60,748 bases of DNA from Mangrovibacter yixingensis (GTDB lineage Bacteria > Pseudomonadota > Gammaproteobacteria > Enterobacterales > Enterobacteriaceae), in contig NZ_JAIVKM010000013.1 in NCBI RefSeq assembly GCF_020523985.1, positions 1 to 60,748 on the forward strand, read 5' to 3'. Every line of letters begins with the position of its first letter. Position 1 is the stretch's first letter. Below the pieces are notes generated by a model. It made no database searches. It was not told the origin of the DNA and saw only the letters and a program-made list of their open reading frames with translations. Made by a program: the position numbers and the translations under genes. Of this stretch, positions 10,280-19,063 are shown one piece after another.

Positions 10280-11104
10280 ATGCAATCAATTCTTTCTTCC
10301 TGGTTTGTTACCGGAATGGTTAAAGCCACCAGTGATATGTGGCTCAAAGGCTGGGATGAGCGTAATGGCGGCAATATCAGCCTGCGTGTGGACGCTACAG
10401 ATGTGGAACCTTACCGCAGTGATTTCTATGCAGAACCACGCTGCGAAGAACTGACTCAGCCCGCAAAAGAACTGGCAGGATGCTGGTTCCTGGTCACTGG
10501 CTCCGGCAAATTCTTCCGTAATGTACAGGTTGACCCGGCGGCAAACCTGGTGCTGCTGCGCATTACCGATGACGGCATGGCTTACCATATTCACTGGGGC
10601 CTGAGTGAAGGCGGGCTGCCCACCTCTGAATTGGCCGCACATCTGCAATCCCATGCTGTACGTAAACAGCTTTCAGGCGGCCGGGACCGGGTAATCATGC
10701 ATTGCCACGCCACTAATCTGATTGCCCTGACCTATGTTCTGCCGCTCGATTCCGCCAGCTTCACTCGTAAATTGTGGGAAGGCAGCACGGAATGTCTGGT
10801 GGTGTTCCCGGATGGTGTTGGCATTGTGCCGTGGATGGTACCTGGCACCGATGGCATTGGCAGCGCCACCGCAGAACAAATGAAATCTCACAGCCTGGTG
10901 TTGTGGCCGCACCACGGTGTTTTCGGTACCGGACCTAATTTAGACGAAGCGTTCGGTTTGATAGATACCGCAGAGAAATCTTCGCAAATTCTGGTGAAAG
11001 TATTGTCGATGGGCGGAATGCAACAAACCATCACCACAGAACAACTGATAGCCCTTGGCAAACGCTTTGGCGTCACGCCAATGGCCGAAGCCCTTAATGC
11101 ATAA
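10280..11104 (+). CDS. rhaD: L-rhamnulose-1-phosphate aldolase
   Basis: Zinc class II aldolase that splits L-rhamnulose 1-phosphate into dihydroxyacetone phosphate and L-lactaldehyde. 274 aa, the E. coli length. The catalytic residue E117 and zinc ligands H141, H143 (MHCHATN) and H212 (WPHHGVF) fall at the same numbers as in the E. coli enzyme. It follows rhaA by 9 nt with an AAGGAG site. The lactaldehyde formed is the substrate of the next gene. Confidence 0.97.
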   Translation: MQSILSSWFVTGMVKATSDMWLKGWDERNGGNISLRVDATDVEPYRSDFYAEPRCEELTQPAKELAGCWFLVTGSGKFFRNVQVDPAANLVLLRITDDGMAYHIHWGLSEGGLPTSELAAHLQSHAVRKQLSGGRDRVIMHCHATNLIALTYVLPLDSASFTRKLWEGSTECLVVFPDGVGIVPWMVPGTDGIGSATAEQMKSHSLVLWPHHGVFGTGPNLDEAFGLIDTAEKSSQILVKVLSMGGMQQTITTEQLIALGKRFGVTPMAEALNA

Positions 11105-11115
11105 GGAGCACAATC

Positions 11116-12264
11116 ATGAGTTTTATGCTGGCATTACCCAAAATCAGTCTGCATGGCGCAGGCGCGATTGGGGACATGGTAAATATGGTGTCAGGCAAAC
11201 AGTGGGGGAAAGCGCTGATTGTCACTGATGGGCAACTGGTGAAACTGGGCCTGCTGGATTCCCTGTTCGCTGCCATGAAGCACCACAATATGGAATACCA
11301 TTTGTTCGATGCTGTTTTTCCTAACCCAACAGAAGCATTAGTACAACAAGGCTTCAAAGCGTTCCGGGACGCAAAATGTAATTTTATTATCGCATTTGGC
11401 GGCGGCAGCCCAATTGATACCGCCAAAGCCATTAAAATTTTGACTGCCAACCCGGCGCCTTCGACCAATTATTCTGGCGTAGGCAAAGTAAAAAATCCGG
11501 GCGTTCACCTGGTGGCGATAAACACCACCGCAGGCACCGCTGCTGAAATGACCAGCAACGCGGTGATTATCAACAGTGAACGCAAAGTTAAAGAAGTGAT
11601 TATCGACCCGAATATCATTCCAGATATCGCCGTGGATGATGCCAGTGTCATGCTCAACATTCCGGCATCGGTTACCGCCGCAACAGGCATGGATGCACTG
11701 ACCCACGCCATTGAAGCCTATGTATCAATTGGCGCACATCCACTAACAGACGCCAATGCGCTGGAAGCGATTCGCCTCATCAGCACCTGGTTACCCAAAG
11801 CGGTTGATAACGGCAAAGACCTGGAAGCCCGGGAAATGATGGCCTACGGCCAGTACCTGGCGGGCATGGCATTCAACAGCGCCGGGCTCGGGCTGGTACA
11901 TGCACTGGCTCACCAGCCTGGGGCAACCCACGACCTGCCACATGGCGTGTGCAATGCGATTCTGTTGCCTGTTATTGAAAACTTTAACCGCCCGGCTGCC
12001 GCAGCCCGTTTTGTGCGTGTTGCTGAAGCCATGGGTGTGAATACCCAGGGGATGAGCGAAGAGTTAGCCAGTGAGAAGGCGATAGAAGCGATTCGCGAAT
12101 TGTCTGCCCGCGTTGGCATTCCCACCGGGTTCAGCAAACTGGGCGTTACCCAGGAAGATATTGAAGGCTGGCTGGATAAAGCTCTGGCAGACCCTTGTGC
12201 GCCGTGCAACCCACGCACCGCGACACGAGAAGAAGTGCGGGCGCTTTATCTGGAGGCATTATGA
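11116..12264 (+). CDS. fucO: Lactaldehyde reductase (FucO-like iron alcohol dehydrogenase)
   Basis: Group III iron-dependent alcohol dehydrogenase, 382 aa. It most likely reduces L-lactaldehyde to 1,2-propanediol with NADH. The NAD-binding GGGSPID is at 95-101. The predicted metal ligands are D193 and H197 ([13 protein letters not shown]), H262 and H276 ([17 protein letters not shown]). It sits between rhaD and rhaM, 11 nt after rhaD with AAGGAGC, so it is part of the rhamnose operon; in E. coli the enzyme is instead in the fuc operon. The symbol is by function; the [13 protein letters not shown] block is somewhat closer to the YiaY branch of the family. Confidence 0.88.
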   Translation: MSFMLALPKISLHGAGAIGDMVNMVSGKQWGKALIVTDGQLVKLGLLDSLFAAMKHHNMEYHLFDAVFPNPTEALVQQGFKAFRDAKCNFIIAFGGGSPIDTAKAIKILTANPAPSTNYSGVGKVKNPGVHLVAINTTAGTAAEMTSNAVIINSERKVKEVIIDPNIIPDIAVDDASVMLNIPASVTAATGMDALTHAIEAYVSIGAHPLTDANALEAIRLISTWLPKAVDNGKDLEAREMMAYGQYLAGMAFNSAGLGLVHALAHQPGATHDLPHGVCNAILLPVIENFNRPAAAARFVRVAEAMGVNTQGMSEELASEKAIEAIRELSARVGIPTGFSKLGVTQEDIEGWLDKALADPCAPCNPRTATREEVRALYLEAL

Positions 12265-12575
12265 TTCGTAAAGCATTTGTCATGCAGGTGAACCCAGATG
12301 CACATGAAGAGTATCAACACCGTCATTCGCCGATTTGGCCTGAGCTGGAAACGGTTCTTAAACAGCACGGTGCTCATCACTATGCTATTTATCTCGATGC
12401 TGAGCGCCATCTCCTGTTTGCCACGGTAGAGATTGAATCAGAAGAGCGTTGGGACGCCGTTGCACAAACTGAGGTTTGCCAGCGGTGGTGGAAGCATATG
12501 CGGGATGTCATGCCAACACATTCCGATAACAGCCCGTTAAGCGATACGCTCAAACCGGTGTTTTATTTGCCCTGA
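12261..12575 (+). CDS. rhaM: L-rhamnose mutarotase
   Basis: Interconverts the alpha and beta anomers of L-rhamnose, feeding the isomerase. 104 aa, the family length, with the [21 protein letters not shown]-terminus; H22 is the conserved active-site histidine and the WWKHMRDVM block is near the C-terminus. It starts at 12261, 4 nt inside the previous gene, behind GGAGG. Last gene of the rha operon, followed by a terminator at 12593. Confidence 0.95.
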   Translation: MIRKAFVMQVNPDAHEEYQHRHSPIWPELETVLKQHGAHHYAIYLDAERHLLFATVEIESEERWDAVAQTEVCQRWWKHMRDVMPTHSDNSPLSDTLKPVFYLP

Positions 12576-12592
12576 GTGTTGTTCCAGTGATA

Positions 12593-12629
12593 GCCAACAG
12601 GCCGCACACTATTGCGGCCTGTTGGCTTT
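12593..12629. terminator. Bidirectional terminator between rhaM and grxB
   Basis: A long G+C-rich perfect stem (GCCAACAGGCCGCA with its complement) separated by a 6-nt loop is followed by TTTG on the + strand. It sits between two convergent genes and can serve both. Confidence 0.8.
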
Positions 12630-12635
12630 GTGCTA

Positions 12636-13271
12636 TTACATGGCCTGTTCAGTCAGCAGGCTCACACCTGTTGCGCCTGCAACACGCGCCAGGTAAGCCT
12701 GAACCTGGTCGCCAAAGTGGATATTTTTCACAATAGTCAGGCTGCGCAATACAGGGAACAGAATAAAGTCTGTAATATCAATAGAGTGGCGCTCAGCAAC
12801 CAACGGTTCCAGGGCTACCAGTTGAGACTCTACATCTGCCAGTAACGCGGGCGTATCAGCAATCAGTTGCTCCAGGTCGCCAAATGCTTTCTCTTCACGC
12901 AAACGGTAAGCCTCACGAGCGGCCGGGGTTGCCAGCTCGGCAAAATCACCCTTAGTGAAACGCGGCACAGCAAGGTTAAACGCGCTTTTTGATACCTGCT
13001 TGCACCAGGCTTCTATCGCCGCATCTACCGTTCCCGTTGCCACCTGAGGTGCCTGCTTGCTGTCAAGATAGTGCACAATATCCATACTTTCTGGCATATA
13101 ACTGCCATCTTCTTTTTGCAAAATAGGCACCACTTTGCGCCCCACCATGCGGGTTGGGGTTTCAGTATCGCCTTCCATAATGATATCGATATCGACGGGC
13201 AAACTTTTCAGCCCGACAATCATCTGCGCACGCAAACAAAACGGACAATGTTGGTAAATAAAAAGCTTCAT
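12636..13271 (-). CDS. grxB: Glutaredoxin 2 (GrxB family)
   Basis: Glutathione-dependent thiol-disulfide oxidoreductase with a GST-like fold. 211 aa, close to E. coli Grx2 (215). The CPFC redox pair is at residues 9-12 (QHCPFCLRA); the cis-proline and GSH-site block GRKVVPILQKEDGSYMPES follows; the all-helical GST domain covers about 75-211. The start MKLFIYQHC at 13271 is preferred to a 22-residue longer opening, which has no family match. It is a monocistronic gene. Sequence divergence from E. coli GrxB is considerable, so it could be a paralogue. Confidence 0.85.
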   Translation of the reverse strand: MKLFIYQHCPFCLRAQMIVGLKSLPVDIDIIMEGDTETPTRMVGRKVVPILQKEDGSYMPESMDIVHYLDSKQAPQVATGTVDAAIEAWCKQVSKSAFNLAVPRFTKGDFAELATPAAREAYRLREEKAFGDLEQLIADTPALLADVESQLVALEPLVAERHSIDITDFILFPVLRSLTIVKNIHFGDQVQAYLARVAGATGVSLLTEQAM

Positions 13272-13389
13272 AACTCGCCTCATGAGAACAGCAATGGGTG
13301 TGTGGTCTGTCTGGCCAATGAGAATAATGCCAAACAAGAATCAATTAGCAATCTAACCATTGTGAGACAGGAAGCAGGGATATGTAAAG

Positions 13390-13428
13390 GGCCCGCCAGA
13401 CACGCCTCAACGATTTCGAGGCCACTAA
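13390..13428 (-). repeat. 39-nt inverted repeat, copy 2 (partner at 5-43)
   Basis: Reverse-complement match, 38 of 39 nt, to positions 5-43. It abuts the left edge of dispersed repeat copy A, so it may be part of the same element family. Confidence 0.8.
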
Positions 13429-13436
13429 ACCCACCG

Positions 13437-13774
13437 CCTGTAAGCCTTAAGCAAAACACAAAGAAAATATACCGAATGCCTTACTCACAGCCACACCAGA
13501 CAACACAAGCAATCCCGCACTCGCAGCGTGGACAGAGCCGCGTAAAACCGGTGAACCGCAGAAAGGAAGACAAGGTTATTCCGCCCGGACGGCGGAATAA
13601 GGCGAAACGAGGCATGGATGCCGAGTCGAGCCGGCCGCAGGCTGACTGCCCGGAGGTGAACGCAGTGCGTAGCACCGGTTGCCCGCGAAAACGGGGATTG
13701 CAAAGGGGGCGAGCCCCCTTAGCCCGTTCACCGGCTGTGAAGCCACATTAACCCCATCACTGCAAGTGAACGGA
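13437..13774. repeat. Dispersed ~335-nt repeat, copy A
   Basis: Fills most of the 560-nt gap between grxB and the acetyltransferase gene. It aligns with 14413-14745; the central ~150 nt (from the CCGCAGAAAGGAAGACAAGG block on) are almost identical. It contains a G5CGAGC5 hairpin at 13705-13718 and is much richer in G+C than the genes. Short open frames on the minus strand (for example one with MPRFALFRRPGG) are conserved only in part between the copies and shift frame, so I treat them as non-coding. Three AGTGAACGG motifs follow at 13765, 13790 and 13817. Confidence 0.85.
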
Positions 13775-13830
13775 AACAACCACACGGCAAGTGAACGGGA
13801 CAGTCACACCAGCCCGAGTGAACGGAGCAC

Positions 13831-14253
13831 TCACCCAACCAGCGACCTGGTTAAATAATGCCGCTGCTGCCCGGTATGCGGGTAATTATCCAGCGACATT
13901 TGCAATACAAAACCTTGCTTCTGATAAAAACCGAGCGCCTGAAAACTGAACGTATCCACCAACAAATACCGACACCCACGCTCAGCAGCAATCTCTGCTA
14001 CGGCAGCCATAAGACACTCGCCCACTCCTTTTCCACGCAGCGCCTCACTCACCCACAAAAACTCAATCGACAACCATTCACCTTGTTGTTTACCACTAAT
14101 CCCGGCCTGAATAACGCCCTGTTCATCGGTATCAAATACGGCAAAAGGGCGAAACATCTCCGGTTCAACAAACTGAATATTGTAAGAACGTAATCCCCCA
14201 GTCAGTTGCGCGATTTGTTGATCTGTAGGTGTATCGGTTTTTACTAAAGCCAT
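13831..14253 (-). CDS. GNAT-family N-acetyltransferase
   Basis: 140-aa protein with a single GNAT domain. The acetyl-CoA-binding motif A is visible as SEALRGKGVGECLM (around 70-83), followed by the beta-strand RGCRYLLVDTFSFQALGFY typical of the family. The substrate is unknown; small stand-alone GNATs of this length often act on amines or antibiotics, but nothing here points to one. It is isolated between two copies of the same dispersed repeat, which suggests this short segment is a variable site. AGGAGGAATACCC gives a good ribosome site. Confidence 0.88.
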   Translation of the reverse strand: MALVKTDTPTDQQIAQLTGGLRSYNIQFVEPEMFRPFAVFDTDEQGVIQAGISGKQQGEWLSIEFLWVSEALRGKGVGECLMAAVAEIAAERGCRYLLVDTFSFQALGFYQKQGFVLQMSLDNYPHTGQQRHYLTRSLVG

Positions 14254-14412
14254 GGGTATTCCTCCTGAATATTATCCCGAAAAAATCAAACTCGAGGCCA
14301 GTAAATCAAACAAATAAAGCACTACGCAACACCAGGAGAAAGAAATAGATACATCGCCCCATGAATATATAAAAAACAACAGCAGGCACCAGCTCGCAGT
14401 CCATTTCTCCCA

Positions 14413-14745
14413 CCTGTAAGCCCCAGAAAAACACAAAGGAAACAAACCAAACCCAGAACCCACCGCCACACCAGACAACACAAGCATTCCCACACCCGCA
14501 GCGCCGGCTGAGCCGCGTAAGACCGGTGAACCGCAGAAAGGAAGACAAGGTTATTCCGCCCGGACGGCGGAATAAGGCGAAACGAGGCATGGACGCCGAG
14601 TCGAGCTGGCCGCAGGCTGACTGCCCGGAGGTGAACGCAGTGCGCAGCACCGGTTGCCCGCGAAAAACCGGATTGTTAAGGGGCGGGCCCCTTAACACGT
14701 TCACCGACTGTGAAGCCACACTGAGCACACCACGTAAAGTGAACG
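14413..14745. repeat. Dispersed ~335-nt repeat, copy B
   Basis: Direct repeat of copy A in the gap between the acetyltransferase and the DUF1295 gene. The hairpin has changed in sequence but not in shape: GTTAAGGGG / CCCCTTAAC at 14675-14696, that is, compensatory change between copies. It ends with AAGTGAACGG as copy A does. No gene is supported inside. Confidence 0.85.
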
Positions 14746-14788
14746 GAACTTTCACCACACCGGCATCATCACACCAGCCCGCCTCCCC

Positions 14789-15601
14789 TCACCCCAAATA
14801 AACCCTCAACTTCCGCAACGAATACACCGGAACACCAGGAAACAACACCGGCACCTGGCTCACCCACACCTGGTACTCAGGGTCATCCCCATAACGCGCC
14901 CCTTGCTTTAACTCCAGCCTGCGAGCCGACCCAAGCATAATCAGGAAAATACAGATAAAACCAACCAGAACAGCACACCAACTCAGCACTGTGTGGTACG
15001 CCCCCACACCAGCAACCAAATTTCCCAACCAGAACAGAATCTCCCCTAAATAATTCGGGTAACGGCACCAGCGGTAAACACCCCGGCGCACAAATTTGTT
15101 CGGTTCACGCTTTTTACTGGCCGATTTCTGCCAGTCTGCTGTCATTTCCAGCACCAGCCCTGCCGCCATCACGGTGACTCCGGGCCACAGTAACGGCGTA
15201 TCGCCCGCCAGTAGAACAAACAGCAACGGTGCCGCCATTGCGACATATAACGCACTCACACTAAACCAAATCCCCAGCCTGGCCGGGCGGGTAATATGCG
15301 CACTCCGCGCTTTGGAGGCTTCAAGTTCCCGTGCAAAACTGGCTGAACGCTCCCGATAAATAAGGTAACCCGCAAGCCGCAGGCCATACAGGCACAATAA
15401 CCCCGCCTGCAGCCAGGAACCGGCCACTGAAGGCGGTGCCGCCCACGCAAACCACACCGCCAGCGCGCTGACAGACGCACCGTAACCAATGCTGATAAAC
15501 CAGTCTGTTCGTAAAAAACCCAACGCCGAAATCAGTAAACACAACCCATAACCCACTGCCAGTTCTTGCCAGAAAACATTGCCTGTACTGAATACTGCCA
15601 T
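14789..15601 (-). CDS. DUF1295 / steroid 5-alpha-reductase-like membrane protein
   Basis: 270-aa polytopic inner-membrane protein with about seven hydrophobic segments. The C-terminal half matches the DUF1295 / 3-oxo-5-alpha-steroid 4-dehydrogenase C-terminal fold: KFVRRGVYRWCRYPNYLGEI (around 170-190) is the cofactor-binding signature of that and the ICMT methyltransferase families. The start was placed at the ATG (15601) rather than a TTG one codon earlier. The physiological substrate is unknown. It is a single gene without operon partners. Confidence 0.85.
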   Translation of the reverse strand: MAVFSTGNVFWQELAVGYGLCLLISALGFLRTDWFISIGYGASVSALAVWFAWAAPPSVAGSWLQAGLLCLYGLRLAGYLIYRERSASFARELEASKARSAHITRPARLGIWFSVSALYVAMAAPLLFVLLAGDTPLLWPGVTVMAAGLVLEMTADWQKSASKKREPNKFVRRGVYRWCRYPNYLGEILFWLGNLVAGVGAYHTVLSWCAVLVGFICIFLIMLGSARRLELKQGARYGDDPEYQVWVSQVPVLFPGVPVYSLRKLRVYLG

Positions 15602-15711
15602 CAACGGCCACCTTGCTTCGTTCTTAAAAACCCCGGTACAAATATGATGACATTATGGCAAGTGATACCGGCATACAACTCAGATAAGTCGGCAAAATTT
15701 GCCGAGGCTCG

Positions 15712-16374
15712 CTAACTGGTCACACCCTTGCTGTCTGAAAAATCCAGACGTTCTGTAAGACAAATGGATAGCAACCTGGCCGGTCCCTCACTTAACGAAA
15801 CAAATGTATGGAGCATAGTGCTGTCAATGTAAGCACTATCTCCTTGTTTCAGTACCAACGGTGCATACCACTGAGTGTGAAACGCGACCTCTCCTTCCAG
15901 CACATAAATAAACTCCTCTCCTTCATGATGAGACCAGACATCCTGAGGCGGTGGCTCATGTACCTGAATATCCATAACCACAGGGATCATTCCCTTCATC
16001 AACAGTTCTGTGGCATGAACTTCATAATGGAACCAGGGATTATCAAAACAGAGCCCTTCCCCCGCACGGGTATAAGTACGCCGGGCCTGCACCGCGGCTG
16101 GTGCAACAGGCGAAGCGGCGACATCGCCAGAAAACAGCTCTGCGAGGGAGTAATCAAACGCACCTGCAATTTTGGCAATCGTGTCGAAAGAAGCGGAAAC
16201 CTGGCCTTTTTCTATTTTCGATAACGTAGAAATAGATACTGAACATGCATCAGAAACTTGTTCCAGTGTCATTTCACGGGAAGTGCGTATTGCCTTGATA
16301 CGCAAGCCAAAATCTTTCTCGCTGGTTAAAGCCGCACCGAGCCCGGTGGTTTCATGTTGCCTGGGCGTCTTCAT
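15712..16374 (-). CDS. XRE-cupin transcriptional regulator
   Basis: 220-aa regulator. Residues ~22-80 form an XRE/Cro helix-turn-helix (MTLEQVSDACSVSISTLSKI, the recognition unit) and ~115-205 a cupin sensor (PPPQDVWSHHEGEEFIYVLE, with the histidine/glutamate metal-site pattern). Proteins of this design (PuuR, SutR types) control catabolism of amines, amino acids and similar compounds. It is divergent from the nitrilase-transporter-amidase operon, with 135 nt between the two starts holding repeated TCACATAA-like half-sites, so it most likely controls that operon. Repressor or activator cannot be told. Confidence 0.9.
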   Translation of the reverse strand: MKTPRQHETTGLGAALTSEKDFGLRIKAIRTSREMTLEQVSDACSVSISTLSKIEKGQVSASFDTIAKIAGAFDYSLAELFSGDVAASPVAPAAVQARRTYTRAGEGLCFDNPWFHYEVHATELLMKGMIPVVMDIQVHEPPPQDVWSHHEGEEFIYVLEGEVAFHTQWYAPLVLKQGDSAYIDSTMLHTFVSLSEGPARLLSICLTERLDFSDSKGVTS

Positions 16375-16416
16375 TTCGCCGCTCCCTTATCGTGATATGT
16401 GTGCATGCCAATATTC

Positions 16417-16468
16417 TCACATAAGAAAAAAATTATCATATAAGAAAAATATATTGGCGATTATGTGA
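16417..16468. promoter_or_regulatory. Candidate operator for the XRE-cupin regulator
   Basis: Three related half-sites lie in the divergent promoter region: TCACATAA (16417-16424), TCATATAA (16436-16443, 19 nt later, same strand) and TTATGTGA (16461-16468, inverted). The 19-nt step and the inverted third copy suggest binding of more than one dimer on neighbouring helix faces. Inference from position and repetition only. Confidence 0.5.
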
Positions 16469-16509
16469 CACAACATGCAGTTTAAAAAAAAAGCACTATG
16501 GAGACAGCA

Positions 16510-17427
16510 ATGGCTACGATCACTATCGCCAGCGTTACGCTACCTGCCAAATACGACAAAACACATAATCTGGGTAACCTGCTGAACTGGATTGAAAAAG
16601 CTGCAACCAAAGGGGCACAACTGGTTGTCTTCCCCGAGCAAATTTTGCAAGGCTACTTGCGTGACACGCTATCCTGGCATGGGGAAACAGTGAAGTGGCA
16701 ACATGCTCAGGCGGAAGTCATTGCCCGCAGCCCAAGCATCAATACACTCCATCGTTGCGTGAAGCAGCATGGTATCTATGCCGTATTCGGCATGACCGAA
16801 CGCCACCCGAGCTACCCGGACATTCTGTTTAACAGTGCAGTCTTACTTGGCCCGGAAGGCGTTATCGGAACCTATAGGAAAGTCCACCAGCCTGGTGATG
16901 AAAAACATGTTTACTATCCAGGGAACGATTTTCCTGTTTTTGATACCCCGCTGGGGCGTATCGGCATGTTGATCTGTTACGACAAAGTCTTCCCCGAAAG
17001 CACACGTGAACTGGCACTGAAAGGTGCCGACATCATGATTATGCCTACCGCATGGGGTTATGCCGGAGATGGTTCAGCTGGCGATGCCGACCCAATGGTA
17101 GACAGCTATACGCTATTTGGCCGCACCCGGGCGCTGGAAAACCAGTGCTGGATGATTGAATCCAATTTGTGTGGGCATCACGGCAACCTTTTTTACCACG
17201 GCCACAGCCGCATTATTAACCCAATGGGCACTGTTTTAGCGGATACCGGCAGTGATGAAGGGATGGCGATAGCTACGGTAGATATACACACGGCCATACG
17301 TGAAGCACGCAGCACTGAATACATCGGTTATCACTTCCTCAAAGATTATGTGCCTGTGAATGCCCCCCCTTCGCCGCTGACTGTCATCAATCGCCAGGCC
17401 AACGTAGCAGGAGGGCACCATGAGTAA
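16510..17427 (+). CDS. Nitrilase-superfamily carbon-nitrogen hydrolase
   Basis: 305-aa cytoplasmic C-N hydrolase (amidase/carbamoylase branch). The Glu-Lys-Cys triad is visible: E43 (VVFPEQ), K124 (YRKVHQ) and C156 (LICYDKVFPES). It could hydrolyse an amide, N-carbamoyl compound or nitrile. The start at 16510 was chosen because GGAG lies 6 nt before it; an ATG four codons earlier has no ribosome site. Its end overlaps the ABC ATPase gene by 8 nt, so it is the first gene of a six-gene operon that imports and hydrolyses an organic nitrogen compound (inference). Confidence 0.9.
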   Translation: MATITIASVTLPAKYDKTHNLGNLLNWIEKAATKGAQLVVFPEQILQGYLRDTLSWHGETVKWQHAQAEVIARSPSINTLHRCVKQHGIYAVFGMTERHPSYPDILFNSAVLLGPEGVIGTYRKVHQPGDEKHVYYPGNDFPVFDTPLGRIGMLICYDKVFPESTRELALKGADIMIMPTAWGYAGDGSAGDADPMVDSYTLFGRTRALENQCWMIESNLCGHHGNLFYHGHSRIINPMGTVLADTGSDEGMAIATVDIHTAIREARSTEYIGYHFLKDYVPVNAPPSPLTVINRQANVAGGHHE

Positions 17428-18205
17428 GGTTCTGGAAGCGATTAATATCAATAAAAGCTATGCCACATCGGGTGGCGGGCACATCACGGTATTAAATGAT
17501 CTCAACTTTCATGCTAACCGCCATGAATTTGTTTCCTTTGTGGGGCCCAGTGGTTGTGGCAAATCAACGCTATTCAACATTATTACCGGCCTGCTAACAC
17601 CCGACAGCGGCAGTATTCTGCTGAAAAACCGGGAAACAACCGGTTCGCCATCTCCAGAATTAGGCTATGTGCTGCAAAAGGATTTGTTATTCCCATGGCG
17701 TACCGTTATGGACAACGTCATTCTCGGCCTCGAGGTACAAGGAATTGCGAAGAAAGAAGCGCGGGCACGCGCTGCAGAACTTTTTGCTTTGTATCACATG
17801 GAAGGTTACGAGAAAAAATACCCGTCCCAGCTATCCGGCGGGATGCGCCAGCGCGTTGCATTAATGCGCACTATGGTTACCCGCCCGGAAATCATCCTTA
17901 TGGATGAAGCCTATAAAGCCCTTGACTACCCCCTGAAAATCGCACTGGAAACAGAACTGCTCAGTGTGGTGAAAGAGCAGCATAAAACGGTGATTTTTAT
18001 TACTCACGATATCGAAGAAGCCGTCACTCTTTCTGACCGCGTGTATGTCATGAAAGCCCGCCCAGGTGAAATCGTTCAGGAAATACATATCGATCTGGGA
18101 ACCGACAGCCGGTTAATTCCCGAGCGCCGCCTCTCACCGAGATTTAACGAATATTACGAACGTATTTGGCGCAGCATCGGCACACAACCCGAAACGCTCA
18201 GTTAA
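17420..18205 (+). CDS. ABC transporter ATPase (NitT/TauT/SsuB type)
   Basis: Nucleotide-binding subunit of the importer encoded with the next two genes. 261 aa. Walker A GPSGCGKST 42-50, Q-loop Q86, signature LSGGM 138-142, Walker B IILMDE 158-163, and switch H196 (FITHDIEE) are all present. Oddity: the segment after the catalytic glutamate reads EAYKALDYPLK where this family almost always has EPFGALDAQTR; the proline and glycine are replaced, which may affect the D-loop region but leaves the catalytic residues. GGAGGG precedes the ATG. Confidence 0.93.
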   Translation: MSKVLEAININKSYATSGGGHITVLNDLNFHANRHEFVSFVGPSGCGKSTLFNIITGLLTPDSGSILLKNRETTGSPSPELGYVLQKDLLFPWRTVMDNVILGLEVQGIAKKEARARAAELFALYHMEGYEKKYPSQLSGGMRQRVALMRTMVTRPEIILMDEAYKALDYPLKIALETELLSVVKEQHKTVIFITHDIEEAVTLSDRVYVMKARPGEIVQEIHIDLGTDSRLIPERRLSPRFNEYYERIWRSIGTQPETLS

Positions 18206-18220
18206 AAAGATGAGGACTTT

Positions 18221-19063
18221 ATGGCTATGAACAGTGTCGCTCCACGAACCACCCATTCGGGATCCGTTCGCCGACGCCCACAGGAAGCATTTTTCCGTTC
18301 GGATAACGCCCGGCGTTACACCTTAATTGTCCTGCAAGTTGCCATCGTCGCGACGCTATTGGGTGGCTGGGAGTTAGGTGTTCGGTCCGGGCATATTAAT
18401 GCATTCCTGTTTTCCAGCCCGTCACAAGTCTGGGATGTACTGACCAGCCGCTTTGCCTCAGGTGAAATGTTTACCGATATCAAAACCACAGCACTGGAAA
18501 CCATTATCGGGTTTATCGTTGGTGCGATCGGCGGTTCTGTACTTGGGTTACTGCTGTGGTATTCGCGTTTTATATCAGACCTCGCGGCTCCGTTTATTGC
18601 GGCGATTGGCGCGATTCCCGTTCTTGCTATTGCGCCTATCACCATCATTTGGTTTGGAACCGAAATGCTGTCCAAAGTGGTCATCGTGGCATTTTCATGT
18701 GTGGTGGTCTCGTTAACCACATCCTATAAAGGGGCGATGCGCACTGACCCTGACTTAATCAATCTGCTGCGTTCATTCAATGCCAAACGCGGCACCATTT
18801 TTATCAAACTGGTGGTGCCCTCCGCCATGCTATGGGTGTTATCCGGGTTAAGACTGAATGTAGGTTTCGCGCTGGTTGGCGCCATTGTTGGGGAGTACAT
18901 CTCATCCGATAACGGCGTTGGCCACATGATCCTGCTTGGAAGTTCCAACTTTGGTATGAACATTGTGCTGGCCGGGATTGTACTGGTCATGCTGATGATG
19001 CTGTGCTTCAACGCGCTGGTTGCGTTCATTGAACGCCTTCTTCTCTCCTGGGATAAAAAATGA
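18221..19063 (+). CDS. ABC transporter permease (NitT/TauT type)
   Basis: 280-aa inner-membrane permease, six predicted helices after a ~30-residue polar N-terminus. The EAA-like coupling loop is at about 180-200 (LLRSFNAKRGTIFIKLVVPS), in the position that contacts the ATPase. It belongs to the BPD_transp_1 family members that serve nitrate/sulfonate/taurine/pyrimidine importers. It follows the ATPase by 15 nt with GAGG and overlaps the binding-protein gene by 4 nt. Confidence 0.93.
   Translation: MAMNSVAPRTTHSGSVRRRPQEAFFRSDNARRYTLIVLQVAIVATLLGGWELGVRSGHINAFLFSSPSQVWDVLTSRFASGEMFTDIKTTALETIIGFIVGAIGGSVLGLLLWYSRFISDLAAPFIAAIGAIPVLAIAPITIIWFGTEMLSKVVIVAFSCVVVSLTTSYKGAMRTDPDLINLLRSFNAKRGTIFIKLVVPSAMLWVLSGLRLNVGFALVGAIVGEYISSDNGVGHMILLGSSNFGMNIVLAGIVLVMLMMLCFNALVAFIERLLLSWDKK

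Noticed and set aside
13485-13785. Short minus-strand open frames in repeats A and B (for example one containing MPRFALFRRPGGITLSS) as real proteins
   Set aside because: The frames do not stay in register between the two copies, have no ribosome sites and follow the GC-rich structured repeat; they are more likely by-products of the repeat.
13764-13825. AGTGAACGG repeats as P4 alpha iterons
   Set aside because: They share only the GTGAAC core with the alpha decamer, lie 45 kb from the satellite and accompany an unrelated repeat.
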